A DNA stretch of 37,101 nt from an uncultured Prevotellaceae bacterium (GCA_937891085.1 CALAEY010000121.1:1-37101), one strand, 5' to 3'. Shown: positions 15,172-23,812, numbered from the stretch's first letter. Notes: generated from the sequence alone by a model not told the origin. Program-made: numbers and translations.

Positions 15172-15465
15172 ATGAAGAAGATATTTTATAAGACTCAAGG
15201 TGTGTGCAGCCAGTTCATAGAGCTGGAGGCAGACGATGAAGGGCGTGTGACCTTCGCCAATGTGATAGGCGGCTGCAACGGCAACCTGAAAGGCATCTGC
15301 AGCCTCATCAAAGGCATGCGCCTGGAAGATGTGCATGAGAAGCTGAAAGGCATACGCTGCGGCAGCAAGATGACGAGCTGCCCTGATCAGATAGCGCTGG
15401 CCATAGAAGACATGGAGCGGAAAGAACTTACCGCTCACCTGAAAGCGGGCGAGGCTATGGCCTAA
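15172..15465 (+). CDS. TSCPD domain protein (TIGR03905 type)
   Basis: This 97-residue protein has the defining KMTSCPDQIALAIEDM segment at about 61-76, along with GVCSQFIELE near the start and GGCNGNLKGI at about 36-45. Conserved cysteines suggest metal or thiol chemistry, but the biochemical role is unknown. The ATG at 15172 begins the conserved MKKIFYKTQGVC; an upstream in-frame extension lies in the repeat array and is not used. It is convergent with the LOG gene and their stop codons overlap within four bases (CTAA at 15462-15465). Confidence 0.88.
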   Translation: MKKIFYKTQGVCSQFIELEADDEGRVTFANVIGGCNGNLKGICSLIKGMRLEDVHEKLKGIRCGSKMTSCPDQIALAIEDMERKELTAHLKAGEAMA

Positions 15466-16424
15466 AGGGCCGTCTCACACTGGCGGAAGCGGTGGAGCAC
15501 CTTCACAATCTCATCGGCACTGTCGGTGAGCGTGAGGAGCAGGTTCTGGTATTTCCCAGCATCCATAAGCCCCTTCAGCAGCGTGTAGGCTGGCATCTCA
15601 TTGGTCCAGAAATGCTTGCCGAGGAAAATCATCGGACTGGAGAAGCCGAAGGACAGGTAGTGGTTCTGCACGGCATCTTGGAAAATCTCCTGCATGGTAC
15701 CTGCACTGCCGGGGGCATAGATAATGCCGCCATAGGCCAGTGTGAGGATGCTGTCTTCGCGAAGGCTGTTCTCGAAGAACTTGGCAATGTGTGTGGCAAA
15801 AGGCGTAGAGGGTTCGTGGCCATAGAGCCAGGTAGGGATGCCCAAGCTCTGGTAGTAGCGCTGCGGGAACCGCTGAATCACTCGGAAGGCAGACACCAGC
15901 CAGCCATCGTCCTTGAACGTAGGGAAGTCTACCAGCATGCGTAGGGCTTCCTCGGTCTCCTCCATGCTACGGCCAGCCATCCATGCACCGAGGTGCGTGG
16001 CTTCCATAGCGCCTGGACCACCTCCACTTATCAAGGTAAAGCCCTGCTCCGTGAGCCGTTTACTGAGCAGCACAATCTCCCGATAGAGGGTATCGGTGCG
16101 CAACAAGGCATGGCCACCCATGATGCCTACACAGCAGCGATGGTCGTGGTTCTGGAAGAACATCTGCATGGCCACATGCATGCCATGGTCGTGCAGCGTG
16201 CGGGCAAGTGACTCTTCAATGCTGCTGACCTGCTTGCCTGTGTTCAGGAAATGCTGATAGACACGGGTATCAAGGCAGGTCTGGAAACTCTCTGGTTCAT
16301 CGGGATTGAATCCCTCATAAAGTTGTTCGGGTGTATAGAGCTGCCTACGCGTCACATCGTAGGGCACCTGCTTGAGGTGCTCCATGATGCTGGCAATCTC
16401 CTGTATTTCGTTTGATGAAATCAT
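15462..16424 (-). CDS. LOG family protein (lysine-decarboxylase-like Rossmann fold)
   Basis: This 320-residue protein has a Rossmann-type nucleotide-binding fold with GGGPGAMEA at 134-142 and PGSAGTMQE at 238-246. The second motif differs from the usual PGGxGTxxE by serine for the second glycine. Short LOG proteins are cytokinin-activating phosphoribohydrolases acting on nucleoside monophosphates. This longer form carries an extra N-terminal helical region of about 90 residues, so its substrate is uncertain. The gene lies 17 bp downstream of the BspA-like gene on the same strand, and the two are probably one operon. It is often misannotated as lysine decarboxylase. Confidence 0.88.
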   Translation of the reverse strand: MISSNEIQEIASIMEHLKQVPYDVTRRQLYTPEQLYEGFNPDEPESFQTCLDTRVYQHFLNTGKQVSSIEESLARTLHDHGMHVAMQMFFQNHDHRCCVGIMGGHALLRTDTLYREIVLLSKRLTEQGFTLISGGGPGAMEATHLGAWMAGRSMEETEEALRMLVDFPTFKDDGWLVSAFRVIQRFPQRYYQSLGIPTWLYGHEPSTPFATHIAKFFENSLREDSILTLAYGGIIYAPGSAGTMQEIFQDAVQNHYLSFGFSSPMIFLGKHFWTNEMPAYTLLKGLMDAGKYQNLLLTLTDSADEIVKVLHRFRQCETAL

Positions 16425-16441
16425 AGGTGTGCCGCAGAAGT

Positions 16442-17929
16442 TTACTTATTGTTCTTCACGATATTTGAGAACTTAGTCCAGCGCTTTTCCTTCTCACCCT
16501 CATAGGCATCTTTCGAAGGTACGTAGAGCGTAGCATAGCGAAGCACGTTCTTGTCAAAGGTATCGCTGCTGATCTTCGGAGGCGCTGCCGAGCGCATGGT
16601 GATTTCCTGCAAGCTGGAGCAGTTCTTGAACACATCGTTGCCCAGCTTCTTCACTGATACAGGAATCACGATAGACGTGAGGCTGGTGCAGTCGCGGAAC
16701 ACATCATCCTTGACCTCGGCCACCGAGTTGGGAATGGCTACATCATTCAGGTTGGAGCACCCACGGAAAAGCTTGGAAGGCAGCACCTTCAAAGCATTGG
16801 AGAGCTGCACACGGCGCAGATTGGTGCATCCTTCGAAAGCACTGGAACCTATCTCTTTCACAGAGTTGGGAACGAAGACGGAATCCAATCTCGCACACCC
16901 TTGGAAGGCATCGTGGGCGATAGATTTCACAGAGAATGAAATAGCCAAGTCCTTCAGATTAGAGCAGCCCTTGAATGCCTCCGCAGGTACCTTTTCCAGT
17001 CCCGAAGGCAGCGTCATGGCTTCCAATGAAGTGCAACCCTCAAATACCGACGTACCGAGATTGGTCACCGAAGAAGGCAGCGTGATCTTACGCAAGTCGG
17101 CACAACCCTCGAAAGCACTGGAACCCAGCTCTTTCACGGAGTTTGGTATCTGCACCTCCTGTAAGGTAGAGCAACCTTTGAACAAGTCGTTTGGCAGCTT
17201 GCTGAGCGACTTTGGCAGTTCGATGGACTTCAGCGACACACAATGCTCAAACACTCCTGAACCCAGCGACTTCAGTCCGTTGTTCAGCTTAATATCCTTC
17301 AGATTGGTACAATCCTTAAAGGCATCGCGTCCTATCTCATCGACAGAAGAAGGCAGCTCTATCTCGTTCAGATCAGAGCAACCTTCAAACGCGCTGATAC
17401 CAATCTTCTTCAGGTTGGCGGGGAATTGGAACGAATGTAGATTCGTACATTTAGCAAAGGTACTGTTAGGAATCTTCTCCAGATTCTCCTGCAGGGTGAC
17501 ACTCTCCAAATTCTGGCAGCCAGCAAAGAGACCGATACCCATGTCGGTCACCGTCATCGGTATGGTCATCTGATCCAGACTGTTACACCCCTCGAAGGCC
17601 CCCGCCCCTATCTTCTGCACGGAAGCAGGAATCACCACAGCAGTGACGTTGCTCTTAGAGAACGCCTTAGCGTCAATCTCCACCACCATATACGTCAGTG
17701 AGTCATTGACCACCGAGTCGGGTATCTGTATCTCATCCACATAAGGCGTATCGCCCTTGATAACCTTGGCTTCCAGCTTCTTTGGATAAAGTTGGTAAGT
17801 GATGCCATCTATCGTTGCTTTCTCGCCGGCTTTCAGCTTGATAGGCTTCACGGGCAGGCTGCCCATGGCCGACAGAGCTACTACGCAGAGCAGACTCAGT
17901 ACGAAGGAAAATCTAATTATCGCTTTCAT
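16442..17929 (-). CDS. BspA-type leucine-rich repeat surface protein
   Basis: A 495-residue secreted protein begins with a typical signal peptide (MKAIIRFSFVLSLLCVVALSAMG) from the ATG at 17929; two in-frame ATGs upstream would spoil the signal. A lead-in of about 70 residues is followed by fifteen tandem 23-residue LRR_5 repeats with the pattern IPxSVxxIGxxAFxGCxxLxxI. The C-terminal cap ends YVPSKDAYEGEKEKRW plus 12 residues. No T9SS sorting domain, LPXTG motif or lipobox is seen, so it may be periplasmic or loosely exposed. Relatives in oral and gut Bacteroidetes mediate adhesion. Repeats with KLP at the turn recur every three to four units, a higher-order period. Confidence 0.92.
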   Translation of the reverse strand: MKAIIRFSFVLSLLCVVALSAMGSLPVKPIKLKAGEKATIDGITYQLYPKKLEAKVIKGDTPYVDEIQIPDSVVNDSLTYMVVEIDAKAFSKSNVTAVVIPASVQKIGAGAFEGCNSLDQMTIPMTVTDMGIGLFAGCQNLESVTLQENLEKIPNSTFAKCTNLHSFQFPANLKKIGISAFEGCSDLNEIELPSSVDEIGRDAFKDCTNLKDIKLNNGLKSLGSGVFEHCVSLKSIELPKSLSKLPNDLFKGCSTLQEVQIPNSVKELGSSAFEGCADLRKITLPSSVTNLGTSVFEGCTSLEAMTLPSGLEKVPAEAFKGCSNLKDLAISFSVKSIAHDAFQGCARLDSVFVPNSVKEIGSSAFEGCTNLRRVQLSNALKVLPSKLFRGCSNLNDVAIPNSVAEVKDDVFRDCTSLTSIVIPVSVKKLGNDVFKNCSSLQEITMRSAAPPKISSDTFDKNVLRYATLYVPSKDAYEGEKEKRWTKFSNIVKNNK

Positions 17930-17996
17930 AGTTATATGCATTTCATTCCCCAAATGTCCTCAAAAAACACGAATTATGCAAACTTTTAACTACATT

Positions 17997-18028
17997 TTTG
18001 CATTTTACAGAAGAATGAGGTAAATTTG
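17997..18028 (+). promoter_or_regulatory. Consensus promoter for the nitrilase (possibly the aromatic operon)
   Basis: TTTG (17997-18000), exactly 20 nt, then TAAATTTG (18021-18028), 37 bp before the start codon. No comparable promoter was found in the 112-bp gap before iorA, so this one may drive the whole cluster to 25583. Confidence 0.75.
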
Positions 18029-18065
18029 CAAGCGATTATGCGAATTTAGATTCAATCTGTAAGAA

Positions 18066-18830
18066 ATGAGGATAGAAATTCTACAACATGATATTATCTG
18101 GGCCAGCCCCGCAGAGAACGTGAAGCATCTGGATGCCTTGATCGACCAGCATCCTGGAGCAGATCTGTATGTGCTGACGGAGATGTTCTCTACTGGATTT
18201 GCCACAGAACCAGAAGGCATCGCTGAGTCTGAAGGGTGTGAAACCCTGCGATGGATGCAACACAAGGCGCAGAGCTGTGACGCAGCCATCGCAGGAAGCA
18301 TTGCCATCGAGAAAGACGGAAAATTCTACAATCGGTTTTACTTCGTGAAGCCCGACGGCACGGTGACCTACTACAACAAGCGACATCTGTTCACCTATGG
18401 TGGTGAGGACAAGCACTTCACCCGTGGTGAGGAGCGTGTGGTGGTGGAATTCCGAGGTGTGCGCTTCCTTCTGTTGGTGTGCTACGACCTGCGTTTCCCT
18501 GTATGGAGCCGCAATCGGGGCGACTATGATACCGTGCTCTATGTGGCCAACTGGCCTACGCCGCGTGTAGAGGCTTGGAAGGCCTTGCTTAGGGCCCGTG
18601 CCATAGAAAACCAGTGCTACGTAGCTGGCGTGAACCGAGTAGGCACTGATCCTTCTTGTGAATATTGCGGCGGCTCTGCCATCATCAGTCCTTACGGACA
18701 GACGCTGGCTGACTGCGAAGATGGTAAGGAGTGCGTGGCAGAGGCGGAGATTGACATGCAGGCTCTGGAAGCCTTCCGTCAGAAATTCCCTGTGCTGAAT
18801 GATGCAGACGGGTTTTACGTTGAACGTTGA
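18066..18830 (+). CDS. Nitrilase-superfamily amidase, omega-amidase (YafV/NIT2) type
   Basis: This 254-residue carbon-nitrogen hydrolase has the triad E39 (LTEMFSTGF), K105 (YNKRHLF) and C139 (LLVCYDLRFPVW). The MFSTGF and CYDLRFPVWSRN segments are those of omega-amidases, which hydrolyse 2-oxoglutaramate or 2-oxosuccinamate to the 2-oxoacid and ammonia. Such enzymes remove the product of glutamine-dependent transamination and so pull amino-acid synthesis forward. An aminotransferase lies four genes downstream, which makes that role plausible here. Length is normal and there is no signal peptide. Its TGA stop lies at the end of the second unit of a heptamer array. Confidence 0.9.
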   Translation: MRIEILQHDIIWASPAENVKHLDALIDQHPGADLYVLTEMFSTGFATEPEGIAESEGCETLRWMQHKAQSCDAAIAGSIAIEKDGKFYNRFYFVKPDGTVTYYNKRHLFTYGGEDKHFTRGEERVVVEFRGVRFLLLVCYDLRFPVWSRNRGDYDTVLYVANWPTPRVEAWKALLRARAIENQCYVAGVNRVGTDPSCEYCGGSAIISPYGQTLADCEDGKECVAEAEIDMQALEAFRQKFPVLNDADGFYVER

Positions 18831-18858
18831 ACGTAAAACATTAAACATTGAACATTAT
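18817..18858 (+). repeat. Tandem 7-bp array (ACGTTGA/ACATTAA type, 6 units) at the nitrilase stop
   Basis: The units are ACGTTGA, ACGTTGA, ACGTAAA, ACATTAA, ACATTGA and ACATTAT. The stop TGA (18828-18830) is the end of unit two. TGA or TAA recurs at 7-bp steps. Confidence 0.85.
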
Positions 18859-18893
18859 CAATTATTGTGCAAGCCTAACGCAAATCAAGCCGT

Positions 18894-18928
18894 AATTGTG
18901 AATTGTCAATTGTAAATTGTGAATTGAA
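18894..18928 (+). repeat. Tandem 7-bp array (AATTGTG type, 5 units) before iorA
   Basis: The units are AATTGTG, AATTGTC, AATTGTA, AATTGTG and AATTGAA, ending 14 bp ahead of the iorA start. It shares its first 13 bases and the preceding AAGCCGT with the array at 15124-15143. Confidence 0.85.
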
Positions 18929-18942
18929 TAATAAACTATATA

Positions 18943-20538
18943 ATGGAAAAAAGACTACTACTGGGTGACGAGGCGGTGGCACTGGGTGCTATTCATGCAG
19001 GACTATCGGGCGTGTATGCCTATCCTGGTACCCCATCTACCGAAATCACCGAATTTATTCAGACCTATCCCTTGGCGAAAGAACGCGGCATCCGCAGCCG
19101 CTGGTGTACGAATGAGAAGACAGCTATGGAGGCTGCATTGGGCATGTCTTATGCTGGAAAGCGCGCGTTGGTGTGCATGAAGCATGTGGGCATGAACGTA
19201 TGTGCCGATGCCTTTGTCAACTCTGCCATCACGGGCGTGAATGGCGGACTGGTGGTGCTGGCTGCCGATGATCCTTCCATGCACTCCTCACAGAACGAGC
19301 AAGACTCCCGTTTCTATGGCAAGTTTGCCTTGATACCTATCATAGAGCCTTCTACGCAGCAAGAGGCCTTCGACATGATGCCTTATGCCTTCAGGCTCTC
19401 CGAACAGCTGAAGTTGCCTGTGCTGCTGCGCATCGTGACGCGTCTGGCGCACTCTCGTGCAGCGGTGGAAGTGAACGAACCAATGCCACAGAACGAGCTG
19501 CATCCCGACAATGAGCGTACGCACTGGGTGCTGCTGCCTGGCAATGCCCGCAGACAGTACATCTCCCTCATAGAGAAGCAACCTCAGATTAATGAGTTCT
19601 CCGTTTCCTCACCTTATAATATGCTGACACTGAGCGAGGCCAAGGGTCTGGGCGTGATCGCTGCAGGTACGGGTTACAACTACGTGCGTGAGGTGGCTCC
19701 CGCAGGCATCTCCGTACTGAAGGTTTCACAATATCCTCTGCCAGAGAAGCAGATCAAGGCTTTGGCTGCTCATTGCTCTGAAATCATAGTGGTGGAAGAC
19801 GGACAGCCGTTTATCGAAGAGCAAGTAAAAGGCATCTTAGGGGCTGACTACCCTATCACGGGCCGACTGACGGGCAAGCTGCCGCGTACAGGTGAGCTGA
19901 ATCCCGACAATGTGGCTGCTGCCTTCGGCGTGGCTCCTGCTACGGCTTTCCAGCCAGCACTGAACCTGGCCGGTCGTCCGCCTCAGCTCTGCCAAGGCTG
20001 CGGACATCGTGATGTCTATACCGCTCTCAACAAGGTGGCAGCAGAGTTCCCAGATGCTCGCATCTTCGGCGATATTGGTTGCTACACGCTGGGCGCACTC
20101 CCTCCGTTCCGTGCTATCGACAGCTGTGTGGACATGGGTGCCAGCATCACCATGGCCAAGGGTGCCGCTGATGCTGGTCAGCATCCTGCCATTGCCGTGA
20201 TAGGCGACTCTACCTTCACGCACTCAGGTATGACCGGACTTCTGGATGCCGTGAACGACCATGCCAACATCACCGTAATCATCAGCGACAACCTCACCAC
20301 CGCCATGACAGGCGGTCAGGACTCTGCCGGAACGCATAAGTTCGAGGCCATCTGCCTGGCTCTGGGCGTGGAGCGTGAGCATCTGCATGTAGTGGTGCCT
20401 CTGCCAAAGAACATGGAAGAAATCACCCGCATCATCCGCGAGGAAATCAATTATAAGGGTGTCTCCGTCATCATTCCACAGCGTGAATGCATGCAGACAC
20501 TCAGTCGTAAACTTCGCCAAAAAAAGAACACCAAATGA
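18943..20538 (+). CDS. iorA: Indolepyruvate:ferredoxin oxidoreductase alpha subunit
   Basis: This 531-residue thiamine-diphosphate enzyme subunit interconverts arylpyruvate plus CoA with arylacetyl-CoA, CO2 and reduced ferredoxin. The N-terminal pyrimidine-binding domain has LLGDEAVALGAIHAG and YAYPGTPSTEI. The C-terminal diphosphate-binding part has LCQGCGHRDVY, GDIGCYTLGALPP and the GDSTFTHSGM...DN metal motif at about 420-445. Archaeal IorA proteins end with a ferredoxin domain carrying two 4Fe-4S CxxCxxC clusters. This protein stops at KLRQKKNTK without one, so electrons must pass to a separate carrier. The iorB start overlaps the stop (ATGA). Confidence 0.94.
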   Translation: MEKRLLLGDEAVALGAIHAGLSGVYAYPGTPSTEITEFIQTYPLAKERGIRSRWCTNEKTAMEAALGMSYAGKRALVCMKHVGMNVCADAFVNSAITGVNGGLVVLAADDPSMHSSQNEQDSRFYGKFALIPIIEPSTQQEAFDMMPYAFRLSEQLKLPVLLRIVTRLAHSRAAVEVNEPMPQNELHPDNERTHWVLLPGNARRQYISLIEKQPQINEFSVSSPYNMLTLSEAKGLGVIAAGTGYNYVREVAPAGISVLKVSQYPLPEKQIKALAAHCSEIIVVEDGQPFIEEQVKGILGADYPITGRLTGKLPRTGELNPDNVAAAFGVAPATAFQPALNLAGRPPQLCQGCGHRDVYTALNKVAAEFPDARIFGDIGCYTLGALPPFRAIDSCVDMGASITMAKGAADAGQHPAIAVIGDSTFTHSGMTGLLDAVNDHANITVIISDNLTTAMTGGQDSAGTHKFEAICLALGVEREHLHVVVPLPKNMEEITRIIREEINYKGVSVIIPQRECMQTLSRKLRQKKNTK

Positions 20539-21110
20539 AAAAAGATATCAAACTCTCCGGAGTAGGCGGACAAGGCATTCTCTCCATTGCCACCGTCATA
20601 GGTGAAGCCGCCACAGAAGCAGGCTTGCAACTGAAACAGGCTGAGGTACACGGCATGAGCCAGCGTGGCGGTGACGTACAGAGCGACCTGCGCCTGAGTA
20701 CAGAAGAAATCTTCAGCGACCAGATCTCGCTGGGCAAGGCAGACCTCATCGTGTCTATGGAGCCGATGGAGGCCCTGCGCTACCTGCCTTACCTGAGTGC
20801 TGAGGGAGTGGTCGTGACCTCATCAAAGCCATTCGTGAACATCCCTAACTATCCTGACGAGGCTGCGCTGCAAGCAGAGCTGGATGCCCTGCCCCATGTA
20901 GCCAAGCTGGACATAGAGCAGCTGGCCAAGGAGCACCAAGTGCCAAAGAGCGCCAACATGATCCTGCTGGGCATGGCGACCAAATACATTGAGATTCTGA
21001 CCCCAGAGCAGATGCGTAGTGCCATCAGGCAGATCTTCGCACGCAAGGGTGAGCAGGTGGTAAACGACAATTTGAAAGCATTCGACTTGGGCTATGAAAA
21101 TATTCAGTGA
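20535..21110 (+). CDS. iorB: Indolepyruvate:ferredoxin oxidoreductase beta subunit
   Basis: This 191-residue partner of IorA belongs to the gamma-type pyruvate/2-oxoacid oxidoreductase domain family. It has the GVGGQGILSIATVIGEAA start and AEVHGMSQRGGDVQSDLR at about 36-53, the region that contacts CoA. Length is normal. It overlaps iorA by four bases and the following aminotransferase gene by 17 bases, so all three are translationally coupled. That supports a shared pathway in which the aminotransferase exchanges arylpyruvate with the oxidoreductase. Confidence 0.94.
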   Translation: MKKDIKLSGVGGQGILSIATVIGEAATEAGLQLKQAEVHGMSQRGGDVQSDLRLSTEEIFSDQISLGKADLIVSMEPMEALRYLPYLSAEGVVVTSSKPFVNIPNYPDEAALQAELDALPHVAKLDIEQLAKEHQVPKSANMILLGMATKYIEILTPEQMRSAIRQIFARKGEQVVNDNLKAFDLGYENIQ

Positions 21111-22404
21111 GGCACTCGTGGAGGAAGCCCGCATCAAGAACAACGTGGCCGACCTCTCTAACGCTACCATCGGCGAGGTTTTGCTGGTGGCGCAATATCT
21201 GGAACAGAAGACGGGCATCCCTTTCATCCGCATGGATCAGGGCAGTCCCGGACTCCCTGCCAACAAATACGGCATCGAGGCAGAGAAGGCTGCATTGGAT
21301 CGTGGCGTGGGTTCGCAATATCCTGCTGCCGCTGGCGTGGCAGAGCTGAAGGAAGCGGCCCATGAGTTTGTCAAGGCCTTCATCAATGTGGACGTGAGTG
21401 CCCGGGCCTGTGTGCCTACCACGGGGTCTGTAGCTGGTTCTTTCGGCTCGTTCATCGGATGTACGCAGCGCCTTCCAGGCAAGGATAAGGTGTTGTTCAT
21501 CGACCCTGGTTTCCCTATCCAGAAGTCGCAATTGCGCATTCTGGGCATCCAGTGGAAGGAGTTCGACATCTTTGCTCATCGAGGGCCAAAGCTCCGTGAG
21601 AAACTGGAAGCAGAGCTGGCCGATGGCACCATTGCTGCCATTGTCTATTCCAATCCGAACAATCCCGCTTGGATCTGCCTCGAGGAATCGGAGTTGCAAA
21701 TCATTGGCGAGTTGGCTACCAAGTATGATGCCGTGGTGATGGAAGACCTGGCATACTTCTGCATGGACTATCGTCGCGACCTGAGTCATCCTTACCAACC
21801 GCCTTATGTGCCAACCGTAGCGCGCTATACAGACAACTACATCCTCATGCTGTCGTCTTCCAAGATCTTCAGCTATGCTGGTCAGCGCATGGCGTTGGTT
21901 TGCATCAGTGATGCGTTGTTCGACCGCCACTACCCTGTCCTCGCCGAGCGCTACCACGACTCTGGCGTGTTCGGTCCTACGCTCATTGCCTCCATCCTCT
22001 ACATGATTACCAGCGGATGCACGGCCTCTACGCAGTATGGCTATGCTGAGATGCTGCGCCTCTCCTGCGAAGGGAAGATCAACTTCGTGGAGGATACACG
22101 CGAGTATGAGCGTCGTGCCAATAAGATGAAGAAGATCTTCACAGACAATGGTTTCCACGTGGTTTATCATCACGATGTGACGCTGCCTGTGGGTGATGGT
22201 TTCTTCTTCACCATTGGCTATAAGGACATGACGGGTGGCGAGCTGCTCAAAGAGTTGCTCTACTACGGCGTGAGCTGCATCTCACTCTCTACCACTGGTA
22301 GTGAGCAGCAAGGCGTTCGTGGTTGTACCAGTCGCATGCGTGACGAACTATATCCGGTGCTTCAGGAGCGCATGAAAGCGTTTAATGAGGACCATAAACG
22401 TTAA
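21094..22404 (+). CDS. Class I/II PLP aminotransferase, probably aromatic
   Basis: This 436-residue enzyme has PLP lysine K257 in SSSKIFSYAGQR, the substrate and cofactor motif YSNPNNPAW at about 189-197, and a late arginine in GVRGCTSRMRDELY. It starts inside iorB, with the ATG 17 bases before the iorB stop. I infer that it converts arylpyruvates from IorAB to phenylalanine, tyrosine or tryptophan, or the reverse. The amino donor is unknown; the omega-amidase-like gene upstream would fit glutamine. The last codon and stop (CGT TAA) are already part of a perfect heptamer array. Confidence 0.9.
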   Translation: MKIFSEALVEEARIKNNVADLSNATIGEVLLVAQYLEQKTGIPFIRMDQGSPGLPANKYGIEAEKAALDRGVGSQYPAAAGVAELKEAAHEFVKAFINVDVSARACVPTTGSVAGSFGSFIGCTQRLPGKDKVLFIDPGFPIQKSQLRILGIQWKEFDIFAHRGPKLREKLEAELADGTIAAIVYSNPNNPAWICLEESELQIIGELATKYDAVVMEDLAYFCMDYRRDLSHPYQPPYVPTVARYTDNYILMLSSSKIFSYAGQRMALVCISDALFDRHYPVLAERYHDSGVFGPTLIASILYMITSGCTASTQYGYAEMLRLSCEGKINFVEDTREYERRANKMKKIFTDNGFHVVYHHDVTLPVGDGFFFTIGYKDMTGGELLKELLYYGVSCISLSTTGSEQQGVRGCTSRMRDELYPVLQERMKAFNEDHKR

Positions 22405-22437
22405 ACATTAAACGTTAAACATTAAACGTTAAACATT
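22396..22437 (+). repeat. Perfect alternating 7-bp array (AAACGTT/AAACATT, 3 pairs) at the aminotransferase stop
   Basis: A 14-bp compound unit AAACGTTAAACATT is repeated three times without error. The stop TAA (22402-22404) spans the first unit junction. TAA recurs every 7 bp, giving stops in all frames. Confidence 0.9.
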
Positions 22438-22448
22438 GAAAATTAAAA

Positions 22449-22483
22449 AAATCATAATTCATAATTTATAATTCATAATTTAA
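22449..22483 (+). repeat. Tandem 7-bp array (AATTCAT type, about 5 units) before paaK
   Basis: The units read AAATCAT, AATTCAT, AATTTAT, AATTCAT and AATTTAA, 18 bp before the first paaK start. It is a different word from the neighbouring array but keeps the 7-bp period. Confidence 0.85.
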
Positions 22484-22501
22484 TTACCTAATTCAAATAC
22501 A

Positions 22502-23809
22502 ATGATTTGGAATCCTAACAAAGAGTGTATGAGCCGCGATGAAATGAGCGCGCTCCAAGGTAAAAGACTGCACAAGATTGTGGAGTACGTGTACCACAAT
22601 GTGCCGTTCTATCGCAACAAGTTGCAGGAGATGGACATCACGCCTGATGATATTCAGACGATTGAGGACATCAAGAAGCTGCCTTTTACCACGAAGAAAG
22701 ATCTCAGAGACAACTACCCCTTTGGCCTGCAAGCAGCGCCTCAGAGTGAGATTATCCGCATCCATGCCTCCAGCGGTACCACGGGCAACCCTACCATCGT
22801 GGGCTATACCCGCAAGGACATCGGCGTGTGGAGCGAGTGTATGGCCCGCTGTCTGACAGCTTATGGCGTGACACGTGACGACGTGTTCTCCGTGTCTTAT
22901 GGTTACGGACTCTTCACGGGTGGCTTAGGCGCTCACAATGGCGTAGAGCTGCTGGGAGCCTCCGTAGTGCCTGCTTCTACTGGTAATACAGAGAAACATG
23001 CTAAGTTGATACGCGACCTTGGCATCACGGGCATCGCCTGTACGCCATCCTATGCCCTCTATCTGGCAGAGACCATGGAGAAGATGGGCATCACCAAAGA
23101 CCAGATCAAGCTGCGTGTAGGTGCCTTCGGTGCAGAGCCTTGGACAGAGAGCATGCGCGAGGAGATACAAGAGCGCTTGGGACTGAAAGGATTCAACCTC
23201 TATGGTCTCAGCGAGATCATGGGTCCGAGCGTGAGCTATGAATGCGAGGCTCAGAATGGTTCGCACATCAACGAGGATCATTTCTACCCAGAGATCATAA
23301 ACCCCGTGACCTTGGAGCCACTTCCTGCTGGCGAGCAAGGCGAATTGGTATTCACCACGCTGACCAAGGAGGGTATGCCTGTGCTGCGCTATCGCACACG
23401 CGATCTCTGCTCACTGATTCCCGGTGAGTGCAGCTGCGGACGTACCAGCGTGCGTATGAGCGCTATCCACGGACGTAGTGACGATATGCTCATCATCCGA
23501 GGTATCAACGTGTTCCCATCACAGGTAGAGAGTGTAGTGCTCAGCATGAAGGAGATAGCTCCACGCTACATGCTCATAGTAGACCGTGTGAACAACCTCG
23601 ACACTCTGGAGGTACAGGTAGAGCTCCGTCAGGAGTACTTCACCGCTACCTTCGATACCCCTGCTGCCATCAACGAGCTGGAGAAGCGCTTGGCTGCCAA
23701 GCTGCGTAGTGTGCTTAGCATTGGTGCCAAGGTGAAGCTCAAGGCTCCGAACACCATCGAGCGCAGTCAGGGCAAGAGTGCACATGTGATAGATAAACGT
23801 AAATTATAA
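22502..23809 (+). CDS. paaK: Phenylacetate-CoA ligase, first copy
   Basis: This 435-residue AMP-forming ligase activates phenylacetate or another arylacetate to its CoA thioester. The phosphate-binding loop SSGTTGNPT is at 90-98, preceded by LPFTTKKDLRDNYPFGL. YGLSEIMGPSV, RYRTRDLC and the C-terminal hinge GRSDDMLIIRGINVFPSQVE are all present. Length is that of PaaK. It lies 4 bp ahead of a second copy that differs widely at the sequence level, so the pair probably covers different arylacetates such as phenyl-, hydroxyphenyl- or indoleacetate. That split is inferred. Confidence 0.94.
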   Translation: MIWNPNKECMSRDEMSALQGKRLHKIVEYVYHNVPFYRNKLQEMDITPDDIQTIEDIKKLPFTTKKDLRDNYPFGLQAAPQSEIIRIHASSGTTGNPTIVGYTRKDIGVWSECMARCLTAYGVTRDDVFSVSYGYGLFTGGLGAHNGVELLGASVVPASTGNTEKHAKLIRDLGITGIACTPSYALYLAETMEKMGITKDQIKLRVGAFGAEPWTESMREEIQERLGLKGFNLYGLSEIMGPSVSYECEAQNGSHINEDHFYPEIINPVTLEPLPAGEQGELVFTTLTKEGMPVLRYRTRDLCSLIPGECSCGRTSVRMSAIHGRSDDMLIIRGINVFPSQVESVVLSMKEIAPRYMLIVDRVNNLDTLEVQVELRQEYFTATFDTPAAINELEKRLAAKLRSVLSIGAKVKLKAPNTIERSQGKSAHVIDKRKL

Positions 23810-23812
23810 AAT

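Noticed and set aside
21025..22173. 382-codon open frame antisense to iorB and the aminotransferase
   Set aside because: Shadow of two coupled genes with clear catalytic motifs.
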